A DNA stretch of 64,000 bases, taken from NCBI RefSeq assembly GCF_000420065.1, contig NZ_ATUF01000002.1, forward strand, positions 806,001 through 870,000, given 5' to 3'. The notes beneath the pieces were generated by a model, which was not told the origin of the DNA, made no database searches, and worked only from the letters and a program-made list of their open reading frames with translations. Below, one piece after another: positions 9,262 to 18,576 of the stretch; the stretch's first letter is position 1, and the number at the start of each line of letters is the position of its first letter. The position numbers and the translations under genes are program-made. This stretch comes from Varibaculum cambriense DSM 15806. Its GTDB lineage: Bacteria; Actinomycetota; Actinomycetes; Actinomycetales; Actinomycetaceae.

Positions 9262-10476
9262 TTAGGCGTCCGCTACCGTAATTAATGCCGCGGCTTTCTT
9301 TGCCCGCTGTCGCGCCTGGTCGCTATTATTTCCGCGCGCGAGCGCTACCCCCATTCGCCGTCCTACCCGGGAATCAGGTTTACCAAAAAGCCGTAAATCC
9401 ACTTCTGGCACCGCTAAGGCCTCCGCCAAACCCCGATATACCGGGCCTTCGCTTTGCAAGTTCGCGCAAATAACTGCCGAGGCCGCCGGGGTGCGCAGGC
9501 GGGTATCGACCGGCAAACCTAAAATAGCGCGGGCATGGAGCTCAAACTCGGACAGGTAACCAGAAGCCATAGTCACCATCCCGGTGTCGTGAGGACGCGG
9601 CGACACCTCAGAAAAGAGGACCTCGTCCCCGCAAATAAACAGTTCCACCCCGAATAGGCCGCGTCCGCCCAGTGCGGAAGTAACTTTGGCGGCAATAGCT
9701 TGCGCCTTTTCTAGCACCGCGCTGTCCATCGGAGCTGGTTGCCAGGACTCGTGGTAGTCCCCATTTACCTGCAGGTGGCCAATCGGTTCGCAAAAACTGG
9801 TGATGGTTTCTCCCGTTTGGGGATCACGCGAACGCACCGTCAAGAGGGTGATTTCATAATCGAAATCCACCAGCCCCTCGACGATTACTCGTCCCTGACT
9901 GGCGCCGCGCCCTCCTTCCAGGGCATAGTGCCAGGCAGGCGCGATATCCTCCGCGGTTTTCAGCAGAGACTGTCCTTTGCCGGAAGAAGACATTACTGGT
10001 TTTACGATGCAGGGTAGCCCGATTTGGTCTACCGCTTGGCGCATTTCTGCTTCCCCTGAGGCAAATACGTAACGAGAGGTAGGAATATTTAATTCTTCGG
10101 CGGCGAGGCGGCGGATCCCCTCGCGATCCATCGTCAGGCGAGTGGCGTGGGCAGTGGGGATTACCGTCACCTGACGAGAAGCGGCGATTTCTTCTAAAGT
10201 ATCGGTCGCGATCGCCTCTATTTCCGGAATAATGAAATGAGGGCGTACCTTTTTCACCAGGAAATCAACCTGTTTACCATCGGTCATATCTAGGACGTAG
10301 GAATAGTGCGCTACCTGCTGTGCCGGCGCGTTTTGATAGCGGTCAGCGGCGTGGACTTCTACTCCCAGGCGGGTAAATGCAATCGCCAATTCTTTACCTA
10401 ATTCTCCGGAACCAAGCAGGAGAACCCGGAGTGAAGATTTTGATAGGGGAGTTCCGAAGGTAGTTGGCGTTAGCAT
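9262..10476 (-). CDS. purT: Formate-dependent phosphoribosylglycinamide formyltransferase
   Basis: This ATP-grasp enzyme makes formyl-GAR from GAR, formate and ATP in purine synthesis, an alternative to folate-dependent PurN. At 404 residues it has the PurT/PurK-type N-terminal nucleotide fold ([19 protein letters not shown]), the ATP-grasp P-loop segment [12 protein letters not shown], and the diagnostic [14 protein letters not shown]. The start ATG 10476 follows AGGAAAGGC. It appears to be transcribed alone. Confidence 0.96.
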   Translation of the reverse strand: MLTPTTFGTPLSKSSLRVLLLGSGELGKELAIAFTRLGVEVHAADRYQNAPAQQVAHYSYVLDMTDGKQVDFLVKKVRPHFIIPEIEAIATDTLEEIAASRQVTVIPTAHATRLTMDREGIRRLAAEELNIPTSRYVFASGEAEMRQAVDQIGLPCIVKPVMSSSGKGQSLLKTAEDIAPAWHYALEGGRGASQGRVIVEGLVDFDYEITLLTVRSRDPQTGETITSFCEPIGHLQVNGDYHESWQPAPMDSAVLEKAQAIAAKVTSALGGRGLFGVELFICGDEVLFSEVSPRPHDTGMVTMASGYLSEFELHARAILGLPVDTRLRTPAASAVICANLQSEGPVYRGLAEALAVPEVDLRLFGKPDSRVGRRMGVALARGNNSDQARQRAKKAAALITVADA

Positions 10477-10570
10477 AAAAAGCCTTTCCTAATATAAATT
10501 CCGCCTGGTATGTAGGGATTTGAATACTACTTTACGGGTTCTTTAGTGATGGAAGCAACCAAAAAGTAAG

Positions 10571-10600
10571 TTGGGGAAATGCCCTATGCCCTTGTACAAT
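10571..10600 (+). promoter_or_regulatory. Promoter of tRNA-Lys
   Basis: TTGGGG (10571-10576) and TACAAT (10595-10600), 18 bp apart, end 20 bp before the tRNA. Confidence 0.55.
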
Positions 10601-10620
10601 AAAACGTGCCTTTAAGGCAG

Positions 10621-10693
<73 letters not shown>

Positions 10694-10713
10694 CAACGAG
10701 GAGTCCGAACGGT

Positions 10714-10737
10714 GAAAAAAGCCTTCGGGCTTTTTTC
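10714..10737 (+). terminator. tRNA-Lys terminator
   Basis: GAAAAAAGCC-TTCG-GGC followed by six T: a classic intrinsic terminator starting 20 bp after the tRNA. Confidence 0.9.
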
Positions 10738-10950
10738 ATTAGTGAGGAGGACGAAGTTGTGTGTAATCCCGAAAGGGATTACTAACACAGCGAGGAGCCC
10801 GCCAGGGATTACTAACACTAATTTGTGAGCCCGGCCTCGCGCCGGGCTCCACCAATTTTGAGCCCCGGGGTCGAACCCGTGAGGGCTGCTATCTGGCGGA
10901 AAATTATAGCAAGGCGGGTTAGCGACTATGATTGAAGCGATCATGACCCA
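10738..10950. repeat. Non-coding stretch of short repeats and hairpins
   Basis: A hairpin GTAATCCC-GAAA-GGGATTAC is followed by the same arm again: AGGGATTACTAACAC occurs at 10774-10788 and 10804-10818. A 9-bp perfect hairpin GAGCCCGGC/GCCGGGCTC spans 10827-10849. Next comes a T-arm-like TCGAACCCGTGAGGGCT (10871-10887) that reappears with one change at 32477-32493. No gene is supported here. Confidence 0.5.
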
Positions 10951-10971
10951 TTGCCGATAAAGGGGAGATCC

Positions 10972-12474
10972 TTGCGTAAGCGTCTTTTGGCCGTACTGGC
11001 GGTAGCCGGTTTGGTGTTAGCTGGCTGTTCCAGCACTAACTCTTCTAGTAATAAATCGGAGCGCGTGCTCACAATTGGGGTGCATGCTACGCCCTCGACT
11101 TTGGATCCGTCGCATAACGATGCGGCGGCGATCACCTATGCGCTGCTCTATAACGTGTATGAAACCCTGCTGCGAGTGGACGGCAAAGGCAAGCTGGTGC
11201 CGCTACTGGCAAAGGATTACCAGGTGTCTGCTGATCGCAAGACCTACACCTTTACTTTGCGGGACGCGAAGTTCGCTTCGGGTGCGCCGGTTAATGGGGC
11301 GGCAGTCGCGAAATCTTTTAACTATCTGCTCAACGATAAGACCGTGAGCCCTACCCGTAAACAAGAAATGGAAGCCCTGAAAGCGGTGAAAGATCTCGGG
11401 GGTAACAAAGTCCAATTTGAGCTGTCTCATCCCTCTAATGCTTGGCTGTATTACCTGAGTTCCACTGCCGGGATTATCTACGACCCGCAGGCACTCGATA
11501 AGGGCGATTTGGCGACTAAACCGGCTGGTTCTGGCCCTTACACCCTGAAAGAGTGGCGGCAGGGCGAAGAAATTCAGTTAGCCACTAACCAAAAATATTG
11601 GGGAGAAAAACCCAAGGTTAAGGGAGCGACTTTCCGCTACTTCTCTGACCCAAATGCGATGAATACTGCGATGCTGTCCGGCTCGCTGGATATTATTTCT
11701 AACCTGGCAGCCCCGCAGGCACTCGATAAGTTCAGTGATGATTCCCGGTTTAAAGTACTGGAAGGCCACACTAACGGCGAAGTAGTGATGGGGATGAACC
11801 AGCAGCGCGCAGCCCTCAAAGACAAACGGGTGCGTCAAGCCATAAATTATGCTCTGGACCGTAAAGCGGTGCGGGACGCGGTTTGGGCAGGCAAAGGCCT
11901 GATGATCGGATCGATGGTGCCTCCCACTGATCCCTGGTATGAGGATTTGTCGACTGCCTATCCCTTGGATCGGGAAAAAGCCAAGAAACTGCTGGCAGAG
12001 GCGGGATACGGCGACGGGTTGACCCTAAAAATGCGGATTCCTACTTTGCCCTATGCGGCGGGAGCCGCTACCCATATCAAGAGTCAGCTTTCTAAAGTGG
12101 GGATTACCTTAGAGATTGAACAGTTAGAGTTCCCGGCGCGCTGGATAGACGAAGTGATGGTCAAATCTAACTATGACCTCACGATTGTTGCCCATATGGA
12201 GCCGCGCGATATTTCCCGCTTCACCAACACCGACTATTACTGGCATTACGATTCGCAGCAGTTCCGGGATTTGTATCAAAAAGCCGATGAGGGCACCCCG
12301 GAGGACCAAGTTAAATACATGAAGCAGGCGGCGAAGGTGCTTTCCGATGATGCCGCCGCCGGGTTCTTGTGGCTGCTGCCGAACCTGATCGTAACCAAGG
12401 CGGATATTAGCGGTTTGGCCGCGAACGTAACCGGACTATCCTTCGATTTGTCCTCGATTAGCTATCAAAGCTGA
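10972..12474 (+). CDS. Peptide ABC transporter substrate-binding lipoprotein (SBP family 5)
   Basis: This is the extracytoplasmic receptor of an oligopeptide/dipeptide-type importer. From TTG 10972, preceded by AGGGGAG, the protein has a short lipoprotein signal with lipobox LAGC (Cys19). An upstream in-frame TTG at 10951 has no comparable site. The mature part is a full-length SBP_bac_5 protein of 500 residues (TLDPSHNDAAAITYALLYNVYETLL; NYALDRKAVRDAVW). It is the first gene of a tightly packed five-gene operon, with the next ATG one base after its stop. The substrate cannot be told from the sequence: dipeptides, oligopeptides or nickel-type ligands are all possible in this family. Confidence 0.9.
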   Translation: MRKRLLAVLAVAGLVLAGCSSTNSSSNKSERVLTIGVHATPSTLDPSHNDAAAITYALLYNVYETLLRVDGKGKLVPLLAKDYQVSADRKTYTFTLRDAKFASGAPVNGAAVAKSFNYLLNDKTVSPTRKQEMEALKAVKDLGGNKVQFELSHPSNAWLYYLSSTAGIIYDPQALDKGDLATKPAGSGPYTLKEWRQGEEIQLATNQKYWGEKPKVKGATFRYFSDPNAMNTAMLSGSLDIISNLAAPQALDKFSDDSRFKVLEGHTNGEVVMGMNQQRAALKDKRVRQAINYALDRKAVRDAVWAGKGLMIGSMVPPTDPWYEDLSTAYPLDREKAKKLLAEAGYGDGLTLKMRIPTLPYAAGAATHIKSQLSKVGITLEIEQLEFPARWIDEVMVKSNYDLTIVAHMEPRDISRFTNTDYYWHYDSQQFRDLYQKADEGTPEDQVKYMKQAAKVLSDDAAAGFLWLLPNLIVTKADISGLAANVTGLSFDLSSISYQS

Positions 12475-12475
12475 A

Positions 12476-13438
12476 ATGAAAGCGCCAGCAAAAGCCATCC
12501 TTAAACGGATTGCCACCCTATTAGTTAGCCTGATAGTGGCCTCCCTGGTGGTGTTTTTGCTGATAAATCTGCTACCGGGGGATGTTACCGGGGTAATTTT
12601 AGGGGCGAATGCCGACCCGGAGGCGGTGGCGCAGCTCCGGGCAACTATGGGACTAGATCAGCCCCTAATTTTGCGCTATTTTAGCTGGCTATCAGGGATG
12701 ATTCGCCTGGATCCCGGTAATTCGATTTTCACCGGGCAAGCAATCGCCGAGCAACTTCCGCACCGGTTAGAAGCCACATTTTCGCTGGTCTTCGGAGGGA
12801 TGATTCTGGCTTTATTGCTGGCGATTCCTCTGGGAATGGCGGGGGCGCTGTGGCGTAACCGTAAGCGCGGGATCGTGGTTTCCGCCCTCAGTCAGCTGGG
12901 AATGGCCATCCCCGCATTCTTAGCGGGAATGCTACTAACCATAATTTTTGCGGTGAAACTGCAGGTTTTGCCGGCCAACGGCTATGTTTCTTTCCAGGAA
13001 GATCCGCTCCAGTGGGCACGCTACCTATTCCTGCCGGTGCTGTCGATAGCGATCGTGCAAGGATCGGTGCTGACCCGCTATACCCGTTCCGCTTTTATTG
13101 AAGTGATTAAACAGGATTATTTCCGCACGGCGAGGGCGATTGGTTGGCGGTTTCCCGCGGCGCTAGTGCATCACGGAGTACGGAATGCTTCCTTACAAGT
13201 AATCACGGTTTTGGGGCTGCAACTTTCCACCCTGCTGGTGGGAGCAATCGTGGTAGAACAGGTGTTTGCGATTCCCGGTTTGGGTACCTACCTAATCGCC
13301 GCGGTTGGACAGCGAGACTTAACCGTGGTGCAAGCGGTGGTAATGCTGCTAGTGGCGGCAGTATTGGTGATTAATGCCCTGGTGGACGTGGTTTATCAGC
13401 TATTGGATCCTAGAATTCGGCAGGGGGTGGAACGGTGA
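12476..13438 (+). CDS. Peptide ABC transporter permease, DppB type
   Basis: A 320-residue integral membrane subunit with about six transmembrane segments. The N-terminal segment matches DppB/OppB proteins (VVFLLINLLPGD, and later ATMGLDQPLILRYFSWL). The binding-protein-dependent transport signature is TARAIGWRFPAALVHHGVRN. Its stop overlaps the GTG start of the next permease by four bases, indicating translational coupling. Confidence 0.92.
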   Translation: MKAPAKAILKRIATLLVSLIVASLVVFLLINLLPGDVTGVILGANADPEAVAQLRATMGLDQPLILRYFSWLSGMIRLDPGNSIFTGQAIAEQLPHRLEATFSLVFGGMILALLLAIPLGMAGALWRNRKRGIVVSALSQLGMAIPAFLAGMLLTIIFAVKLQVLPANGYVSFQEDPLQWARYLFLPVLSIAIVQGSVLTRYTRSAFIEVIKQDYFRTARAIGWRFPAALVHHGVRNASLQVITVLGLQLSTLLVGAIVVEQVFAIPGLGTYLIAAVGQRDLTVVQAVVMLLVAAVLVINALVDVVYQLLDPRIRQGVER

Positions 13439-14274
13439 AGACCGATCAGAAAATATCGCTACGACGCCACCCCAGCCTGTGGATGGGGATCGCGCTGGTC
13501 AGCCTAATAGTGCTGATGGGAATAGTTTCTTTCTTTTACTTGCCGTTCGATCCGACCGAAGTTAGTGAGCAGCGTTTAAGCGCGCCCTCCGCAATCCATA
13601 TTTTCGGTACTGATGATTTTGGCCGCGACGTATTTTCTCGGATGCTCTCGGGAGCGGGAATCTGTCTGTTGGTGGGGATAGTGTCGGTGAGTATCGGCGC
13701 TCTTATCGGGGTTCCCCTGGGTATTTATGCTGCTCAGCGTGGAGGTTGGCCAGCAAAGATTATTGAACGCGGCCTGGATATTCTCTATGCTTTCCCCGCC
13801 CTACTCCTGGCGATTTTACTGGCGGCAGCGCGCGGATCTGGGTCTACTTGGACCGCTATGGTGGCGATTGGGATTGCTTCGGTGCCCGCATTTGCCCGCA
13901 ATATTCGCGCCGCTACTTTGGGGGTAATGTCGCAGGACTATATGGTGGCGGCCAGGGCAGCAGGAACTCCCCGCTACCGCTCAACCTTTACCCACGTCTT
14001 ACCCAATATTATGCCGACAATAATCGTGCAGGCCTCGGTGAGTTTCGCCCTCGCGATTTTGGCGGAGGCCGCCCTATCCTATCTGGGATTAGGAACCCGC
14101 CCAGACACTCCCACCTGGGGGTTGATGCTATTTGAAGCCCAAAAATCGCTGTTGGTCAGTCCGCAGCTGGCGCTGTGGCCAGCACTGGGGATCGCCCTGA
14201 CCGTTCTCGGGTTCAACCTATTAGGGGATGGACTGCGCGAGGTGCTCGATCCGAAACTTCGGGAGCGGCCATGA
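13435..14274 (+). CDS. Peptide ABC transporter permease, DppC type
   Basis: The second permease, 279 residues, with the DppC hallmarks IFGTDDFGRDVFSRML near the N-terminus, the EAA-type loop VAARAAGTPRYRSTFTHVLP, and the C-terminal GDGLREVLDPKLR. The GTG start overlaps the previous stop (GTGA), and its own stop overlaps the next ATG (ATGA at 14271-14274). Confidence 0.92.
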   Translation: MKTDQKISLRRHPSLWMGIALVSLIVLMGIVSFFYLPFDPTEVSEQRLSAPSAIHIFGTDDFGRDVFSRMLSGAGICLLVGIVSVSIGALIGVPLGIYAAQRGGWPAKIIERGLDILYAFPALLLAILLAAARGSGSTWTAMVAIGIASVPAFARNIRAATLGVMSQDYMVAARAAGTPRYRSTFTHVLPNIMPTIIVQASVSFALAILAEAALSYLGLGTRPDTPTWGLMLFEAQKSLLVSPQLALWPALGIALTVLGFNLLGDGLREVLDPKLRERP

Positions 14275-15095
14275 AAGGATTAAAAGTAGATGAACTGCAG
14301 GTTTCCTTCGGAGGGCGCGCAGTAGTTAAAGGAATAAGTTTCGAAATTCCGCCCGGGGCACGCGTGGGACTGATCGGCGAATCCGGTTCCGGTAAATCCG
14401 TAACTGCGCTATCTCTGATGGGTTTACTCGATGAGGGCGCGCAGGTCTCCGGATCCATCTCTCTTGACGGGCAAGAACTATTATCACTGGCAGATCGGCA
14501 GCTGGCGCAGTTGCGGGGCGCGAAAATTGGGATGATTTTTCAAGAACCCATGACCGCCCTCGACCCCACAATGCGGGTAGGAAAACAGGTAGCCGAGGTG
14601 TTAGGGCTGCACCAACGCGGCAAGCGGGGCAAACACGAGGAAGTAATAAAAATGCTGGAGAGGGTGGGGCTGCCTGATCCGGAGCAAAGTGCGAGTGCTT
14701 TCCCCCATCAGCTGTCTGGAGGACAGCGTCAACGAGTGATGATGGCGATGGCGCTAATAAATGCCCCCCAGCTGTTGATTTGCGATGAGCCCACTACCGC
14801 CTTGGACGTTACGGTGCAGGCGAAAGTGCTGCGGCTTTTAGATAAAGAACTGGCGCAGGGTGGTTCGGCCTGCCTGTTTATCAGCCATGATTTAGCGGTA
14901 GTCAACCAAATCTGTGAATACCTATTAGTTATGTATCAGGGACAGATTGTTGAACGCGGTCCCCTCCGGCAAGTCTTGGATCAGCCTCAGCACCCGTATA
15001 CTCGCGGGCTGCTGGCAACCGCTAATATCACGGCAGTAGCACCCGGACAGCCTCTACCCGTCCTCAGTGATTTCTTTAGGGGGAGCGATGAGTGA
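14271..15095 (+). CDS. Peptide ABC transporter ATPase, DppD type
   Basis: A 274-residue ATPase: Walker A GESGSGKS, FQEPMTALDPTMRVGKQ (Q-loop, typical of OppD/DppD), signature LSGGQRQR, Walker B LLICDEPTTALD, switch SHDLAVV, and the HPYTRGLL C-terminal segment. The ATG at 14271 is chosen over a longer upstream frame because it overlaps the previous stop and starts exactly where the family starts (MKGLKVDELQVSFGG). The usual C-terminal Fe-S cysteines of longer DppD proteins are not seen. Confidence 0.92.
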   Translation: MKGLKVDELQVSFGGRAVVKGISFEIPPGARVGLIGESGSGKSVTALSLMGLLDEGAQVSGSISLDGQELLSLADRQLAQLRGAKIGMIFQEPMTALDPTMRVGKQVAEVLGLHQRGKRGKHEEVIKMLERVGLPDPEQSASAFPHQLSGGQRQRVMMAMALINAPQLLICDEPTTALDVTVQAKVLRLLDKELAQGGSACLFISHDLAVVNQICEYLLVMYQGQIVERGPLRQVLDQPQHPYTRGLLATANITAVAPGQPLPVLSDFFRGSDE

Positions 15096-15873
15096 GCCAC
15101 CGATTTTTCGCGCCCAAGATTTAGTGAAAATTTATCCCCGCTCTAGCGGACAGGTGCGGGCGGTAGCGGGAGTAAACCTGGAGATTAACGCCGGGGAGCG
15201 CCTGGGAATCGTAGGCGAATCCGGCTCTGGAAAATCCACCCTGGTGCGGATGCTTTGCGGCCTATCTCGCCCTACCAGTGGGGAAATCAGGTTTGCGGGG
15301 CAAAAGATTACCGGACTAAAAGAAAAACAGTTGGGAAATCTGCGTTCCCGGGTACAAATCGTGTTCCAAGACCCGCTCAGTTCCCTAGATCCTAGGATGC
15401 GGGCGGGAAAGATTATTACGGAACCGCTGCGTTCGCCCTGGGTGCGCGGGCGAGAAGGGGTACCTACCGATATCCCGGCGCGCCTAGAAGAAGTGCTGGC
15501 AGAAGTAGGTTTAAGCAGCGAGGACGCCGATAAATATCCGCATCAATTCTCGGGGGGACAGCGGCAACGGATCGCCCTGGCTCGTGCTCTTTCTGCCCGT
15601 CCTGACGTGCTAATAGCTGATGAAGCGGTTTCTGCCTTGGATGTTTCGGTGCGTGCCCAAGTTTTGAATCTGATTATGCAGGTGGCGCAGCGAGATAACT
15701 TGACCTTATTGTTTGTTAGCCATGACCTGGCGGTGGTGCGCCACCTGTGTCAGCGGGTAGTGGTAATGCGAAAAGGGAAAATCGTGGAGACCGGCCCGGT
15801 TGCGCAGGTATTTTCTGATCCGCAGCAGGACTACACTCGCGAACTCATTGCGGCTTCCCCCCAGTTACCGTGA
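15088..15873 (+). CDS. Peptide ABC transporter ATPase, DppF type
   Basis: This second ATPase, 261 residues, completes the importer. It has Walker A GESGSGKSTLVRML, VFQDPLSSLDPRMRAG, signature FSGGQRQRIALARAL, Walker B LIADEAVSALD, and the end QQDYTRELIAA. ATG 15088 (with AGGGGGAG in front) overlaps the end of the previous gene by eight bases; a GTG at 15067 is a less likely start. No hairpin with a U-run is obvious after the stop. Confidence 0.92.
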   Translation: MSEPPIFRAQDLVKIYPRSSGQVRAVAGVNLEINAGERLGIVGESGSGKSTLVRMLCGLSRPTSGEIRFAGQKITGLKEKQLGNLRSRVQIVFQDPLSSLDPRMRAGKIITEPLRSPWVRGREGVPTDIPARLEEVLAEVGLSSEDADKYPHQFSGGQRQRIALARALSARPDVLIADEAVSALDVSVRAQVLNLIMQVAQRDNLTLLFVSHDLAVVRHLCQRVVVMRKGKIVETGPVAQVFSDPQQDYTRELIAASPQLP

Positions 15874-16086
15874 AACCGTTCCGCTAGGCAGCGCGGAAGA
15901 CTTATAAAAAATTTTGATCTGCAGCTAGAATCGGCGCGTTATCCCCAGTTTTGAGCACTTTGGTGCTAATCGGGATACGAAACCTTATAATGGGAGACTG
16001 AACAAATGATTCAGCCTAATTTTTCCGGCTGAATTTTGCAGATTCCGCGCCATAAACCATGGTAAAGACGATAAAAGGGGCAGCGC
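15874..16086 (+). promoter_or_regulatory. dnaN leader region
   Basis: It contains a consensus -10, TATAAT (15986-15991), with only weak -35 candidates near 15960. One DnaA-box-like 9-mer TTATCCCCA (about 15940) is present. A cluster of boxes, as expected in an origin, is not. Confidence 0.45.
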
Positions 16087-17220
16087 ATGAAGTTCGTAGT
16101 CGAGCGTGACATTTTCGAGGACGCGATCAGTTGGACCGCCCGCACTTTGCCGGCACGTCCCGCAGTGGCCGTATTAGGTGGGGTGTGGATGAGCGCCAAG
16201 GCCGGGATTGTCACCTTGTCCAGTTTCGACTATGAAGTTTCTTCCCGAAACCAATTTGAAGCCGAGGTCGAATCAGAGGGCGAAGTGCTGGTTTCTGGAA
16301 AAATGGTTGCCAATATTTGTAAGCAGCTCCCCAAAAAACCAGTAACAGTAGAGATGGAGGGCGGCAAAGTCAGTATTTCTTGCGGCGCCTCCAGTTTCCA
16401 GCTGGCAGTAATGCCGCTAGATGACTATCCGGCGCTGCCGCAAGTCCCCGAAGCGGTCGGAGAGATTGAATCCGGCGAGTTCGCGCGGGCGGTTGCGCAG
16501 GTCTCTCGCGCGGCCTCTTCCGATGAAGCGCTACCTTTGCTAGCAACCGTCCGGATGGAACTATCAGATTCCCACCTGACCTTGATGGCGACTGACCGTT
16601 ATCGCTTGGCAGTACGGCAGATGGATTGGCAACCGAAACAAACTGATTTTTCTGCCGATGCCCTGGTGAAGTCGCGGATTCTTTCCGAAATGGCCAAGGC
16701 GCTCTCCGGTTCCGGGGAGATTCACCTCGGTTTGGAAAATTCTTCCGAAGGGGGCGCGATTATTGCTCTCGAGGCCGGAGGACGCAAGATTACCTCCCAG
16801 CTAACCGAAGGCGATTATCCCCCAGTGACCAGCCTCTTCCCTAAGGAAGCACCGATTAAAGCAGTTATTCGCCGCGAAGAACTAGAACAGGCTATTAAAC
16901 GCGTTTCTTTGGTTACCGATCGCAGCGCCCAGATCCGCATGAATTTTGCGGAAGGCACCCTCACCTTAGAGGCCGGTCAGGGGAATGACGCACAGGCTCA
17001 TGAAGAGATGACCTGCACCTTTATTGCTGATGAACCGATGATGATCGTATTCGACTCCCAGTATCTATTGGATGGATTAGGGGCTTTAGATTCCGACTAT
17101 GTACGCATGTCCTTTACCCATCCCACCAAACCGGCGGTCATCACGGGGCAGGAAGAACTAGACGGGGATGACTCCCAAGACTTCCGGTACCTGTTGATGC
17201 CGATTCGCTACTCATCTTAA
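16087..17220 (+). CDS. dnaN: DNA polymerase III beta sliding clamp
   Basis: This ring-shaped processivity clamp tethers DNA polymerase to DNA. The 377-residue protein has the three-domain clamp pattern, beginning MKFVVERDIFEDAISWTARTLP and ending with the family's LLMPIRYS tail. It is followed by recF after 27 bp, the usual actinobacterial order. dnaA, normally directly upstream, is replaced here by the peptide ABC operon. Confidence 0.97.
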   Translation: MKFVVERDIFEDAISWTARTLPARPAVAVLGGVWMSAKAGIVTLSSFDYEVSSRNQFEAEVESEGEVLVSGKMVANICKQLPKKPVTVEMEGGKVSISCGASSFQLAVMPLDDYPALPQVPEAVGEIESGEFARAVAQVSRAASSDEALPLLATVRMELSDSHLTLMATDRYRLAVRQMDWQPKQTDFSADALVKSRILSEMAKALSGSGEIHLGLENSSEGGAIIALEAGGRKITSQLTEGDYPPVTSLFPKEAPIKAVIRREELEQAIKRVSLVTDRSAQIRMNFAEGTLTLEAGQGNDAQAHEEMTCTFIADEPMMIVFDSQYLLDGLGALDSDYVRMSFTHPTKPAVITGQEELDGDDSQDFRYLLMPIRYSS

Positions 17221-17247
17221 AGGGCAGGGTAGAACGTACCCCCGGCT

Positions 17248-18576
17248 ATGTATATTTCCAGTATTGCCCTTGATGATTACCGCAGTTTTCATCAGTGTGT
17301 GGTGCAGTTATCGCCGGGGGTAAATATCCTGGTTGGCCCAAACGGCCAAGGTAAAACCAATTTTGTAGAGGCCATAGGATATTTAACAAACTTCCATTCC
17401 CATCGCGCGAGCACAGACAGCGCGTTGGTACGGTTTGCGCCGCAGTCGGCGGCGTTGGCGCAGCGCGAAAGGTTAGAACCTGCGGCCGGTCAGGAGGAAG
17501 ATTTAGAAGTCCCGGAGACTGCGGCGGGTAATACTGCTGATAGTGGGGCTTCCGCCGCGGCAGTGATTCGGGTGAAAGCGCATTTTCGAGAGCGCGAAGT
17601 GCAGCTTGACCTGGAGATAGGTTCTGGGAGGGCAAATCGCGCGCGCCTAGCGCGTAGCCCGGTACCTCTAAAACAGGTACGCGGCCTGGTACCTACTACC
17701 ATGTTCGCTCCGGAAGATTTAGATATTTTGCAGGGTGACCCCGCAGCTAGGCGCCGTTTCCTGGATGATTTGCTAGTGCAACTCTGGCCGGTAGAGGCCG
17801 GTACGATCACTCAGCATCAAAAGATTTTGCGCCAGCGCGGCGCCCTGTTAAAACAGGCGGCGAGAAAGAAGCGCCGCGGGGCAGATCTGTCTTTAGAGCT
17901 GTCGACCCTTGATGTTTGGAATAATCAGTTATCCCAGGTGGGGGCACGCCTGATCGCGGGGAGAGTGAGGGCTTTGCAAGCGCTTACCTCGCATGCGGCG
18001 CAGGCCTATTTGCTGGTGCTAGGGGAAGAACACTTGGCGAACTCCTCGCAAACTTTGGGACTGTCCTACCTGCCATCTTTTAATCCTCCCGCTGACCTGG
18101 CAGATCCCCAGGCGGTAGCTGGTGCCTTGCGGGAGACTTTCGCGGCGCGACGCGAAGAAGAACTTACTCGCGGAGTTAATTTGGCGGGCGCACACCGGGA
18201 CGATATGGCGGTGATGCTGGATGCCCTCCCGGTAAAAGGGTTTGCTTCTCACGGGGAAACCTGGAGCGCTGCCCTGGCTTTACGCCTGGGACAGTTCGAG
18301 CTGTTAAGGCAGGTGGGGGAAACTCCAATTCTGATTTTAGATGACGTGTTCGCGGAGCTAGACCCTTCCCGGCGCGCCGCCCTCCTGGATTTCATGGATC
18401 GCGCTGATCAGGTACTAATTACCGCTACCAACCGTAAAGACTTGCCTGCCGAAATCACAGGACAATTCTTTGAAGTCCTACGCGGAGCGCAGGGAACTCG
18501 GATTCAACCCGCCAGCCGGCTTGAGCAGGAGGCCGGAAACGCGGCCTCGGAAAATGACCGGGGGGAAGCTTCGTGA
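17248..18576 (+). CDS. recF: DNA replication/repair protein RecF
   Basis: An SMC-like ATPase that loads RecA at gaps with RecO and RecR. The 442-residue protein has Walker A GPNGQGKTNFVEA, the signature region GVNLAGAHRDDMAV, and Walker B LILDDVFAELDPSRRAALL. It is longer than most RecF proteins (360-400) because of an Ala/Glu-rich insert after the first beta sheet (about residues 75-105) and a disordered acidic C-terminal tail. Its TGA overlaps the GTG of the next gene. Confidence 0.95.
   Translation: MYISSIALDDYRSFHQCVVQLSPGVNILVGPNGQGKTNFVEAIGYLTNFHSHRASTDSALVRFAPQSAALAQRERLEPAAGQEEDLEVPETAAGNTADSGASAAAVIRVKAHFREREVQLDLEIGSGRANRARLARSPVPLKQVRGLVPTTMFAPEDLDILQGDPAARRRFLDDLLVQLWPVEAGTITQHQKILRQRGALLKQAARKKRRGADLSLELSTLDVWNNQLSQVGARLIAGRVRALQALTSHAAQAYLLVLGEEHLANSSQTLGLSYLPSFNPPADLADPQAVAGALRETFAARREEELTRGVNLAGAHRDDMAVMLDALPVKGFASHGETWSAALALRLGQFELLRQVGETPILILDDVFAELDPSRRAALLDFMDRADQVLITATNRKDLPAEITGQFFEVLRGAQGTRIQPASRLEQEAGNAASENDRGEAS

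Noticed and set aside
15874-16086. A replication origin upstream of dnaN
   Set aside because: Only one DnaA-box-like 9-mer; no cluster of boxes and no dnaA beside it.
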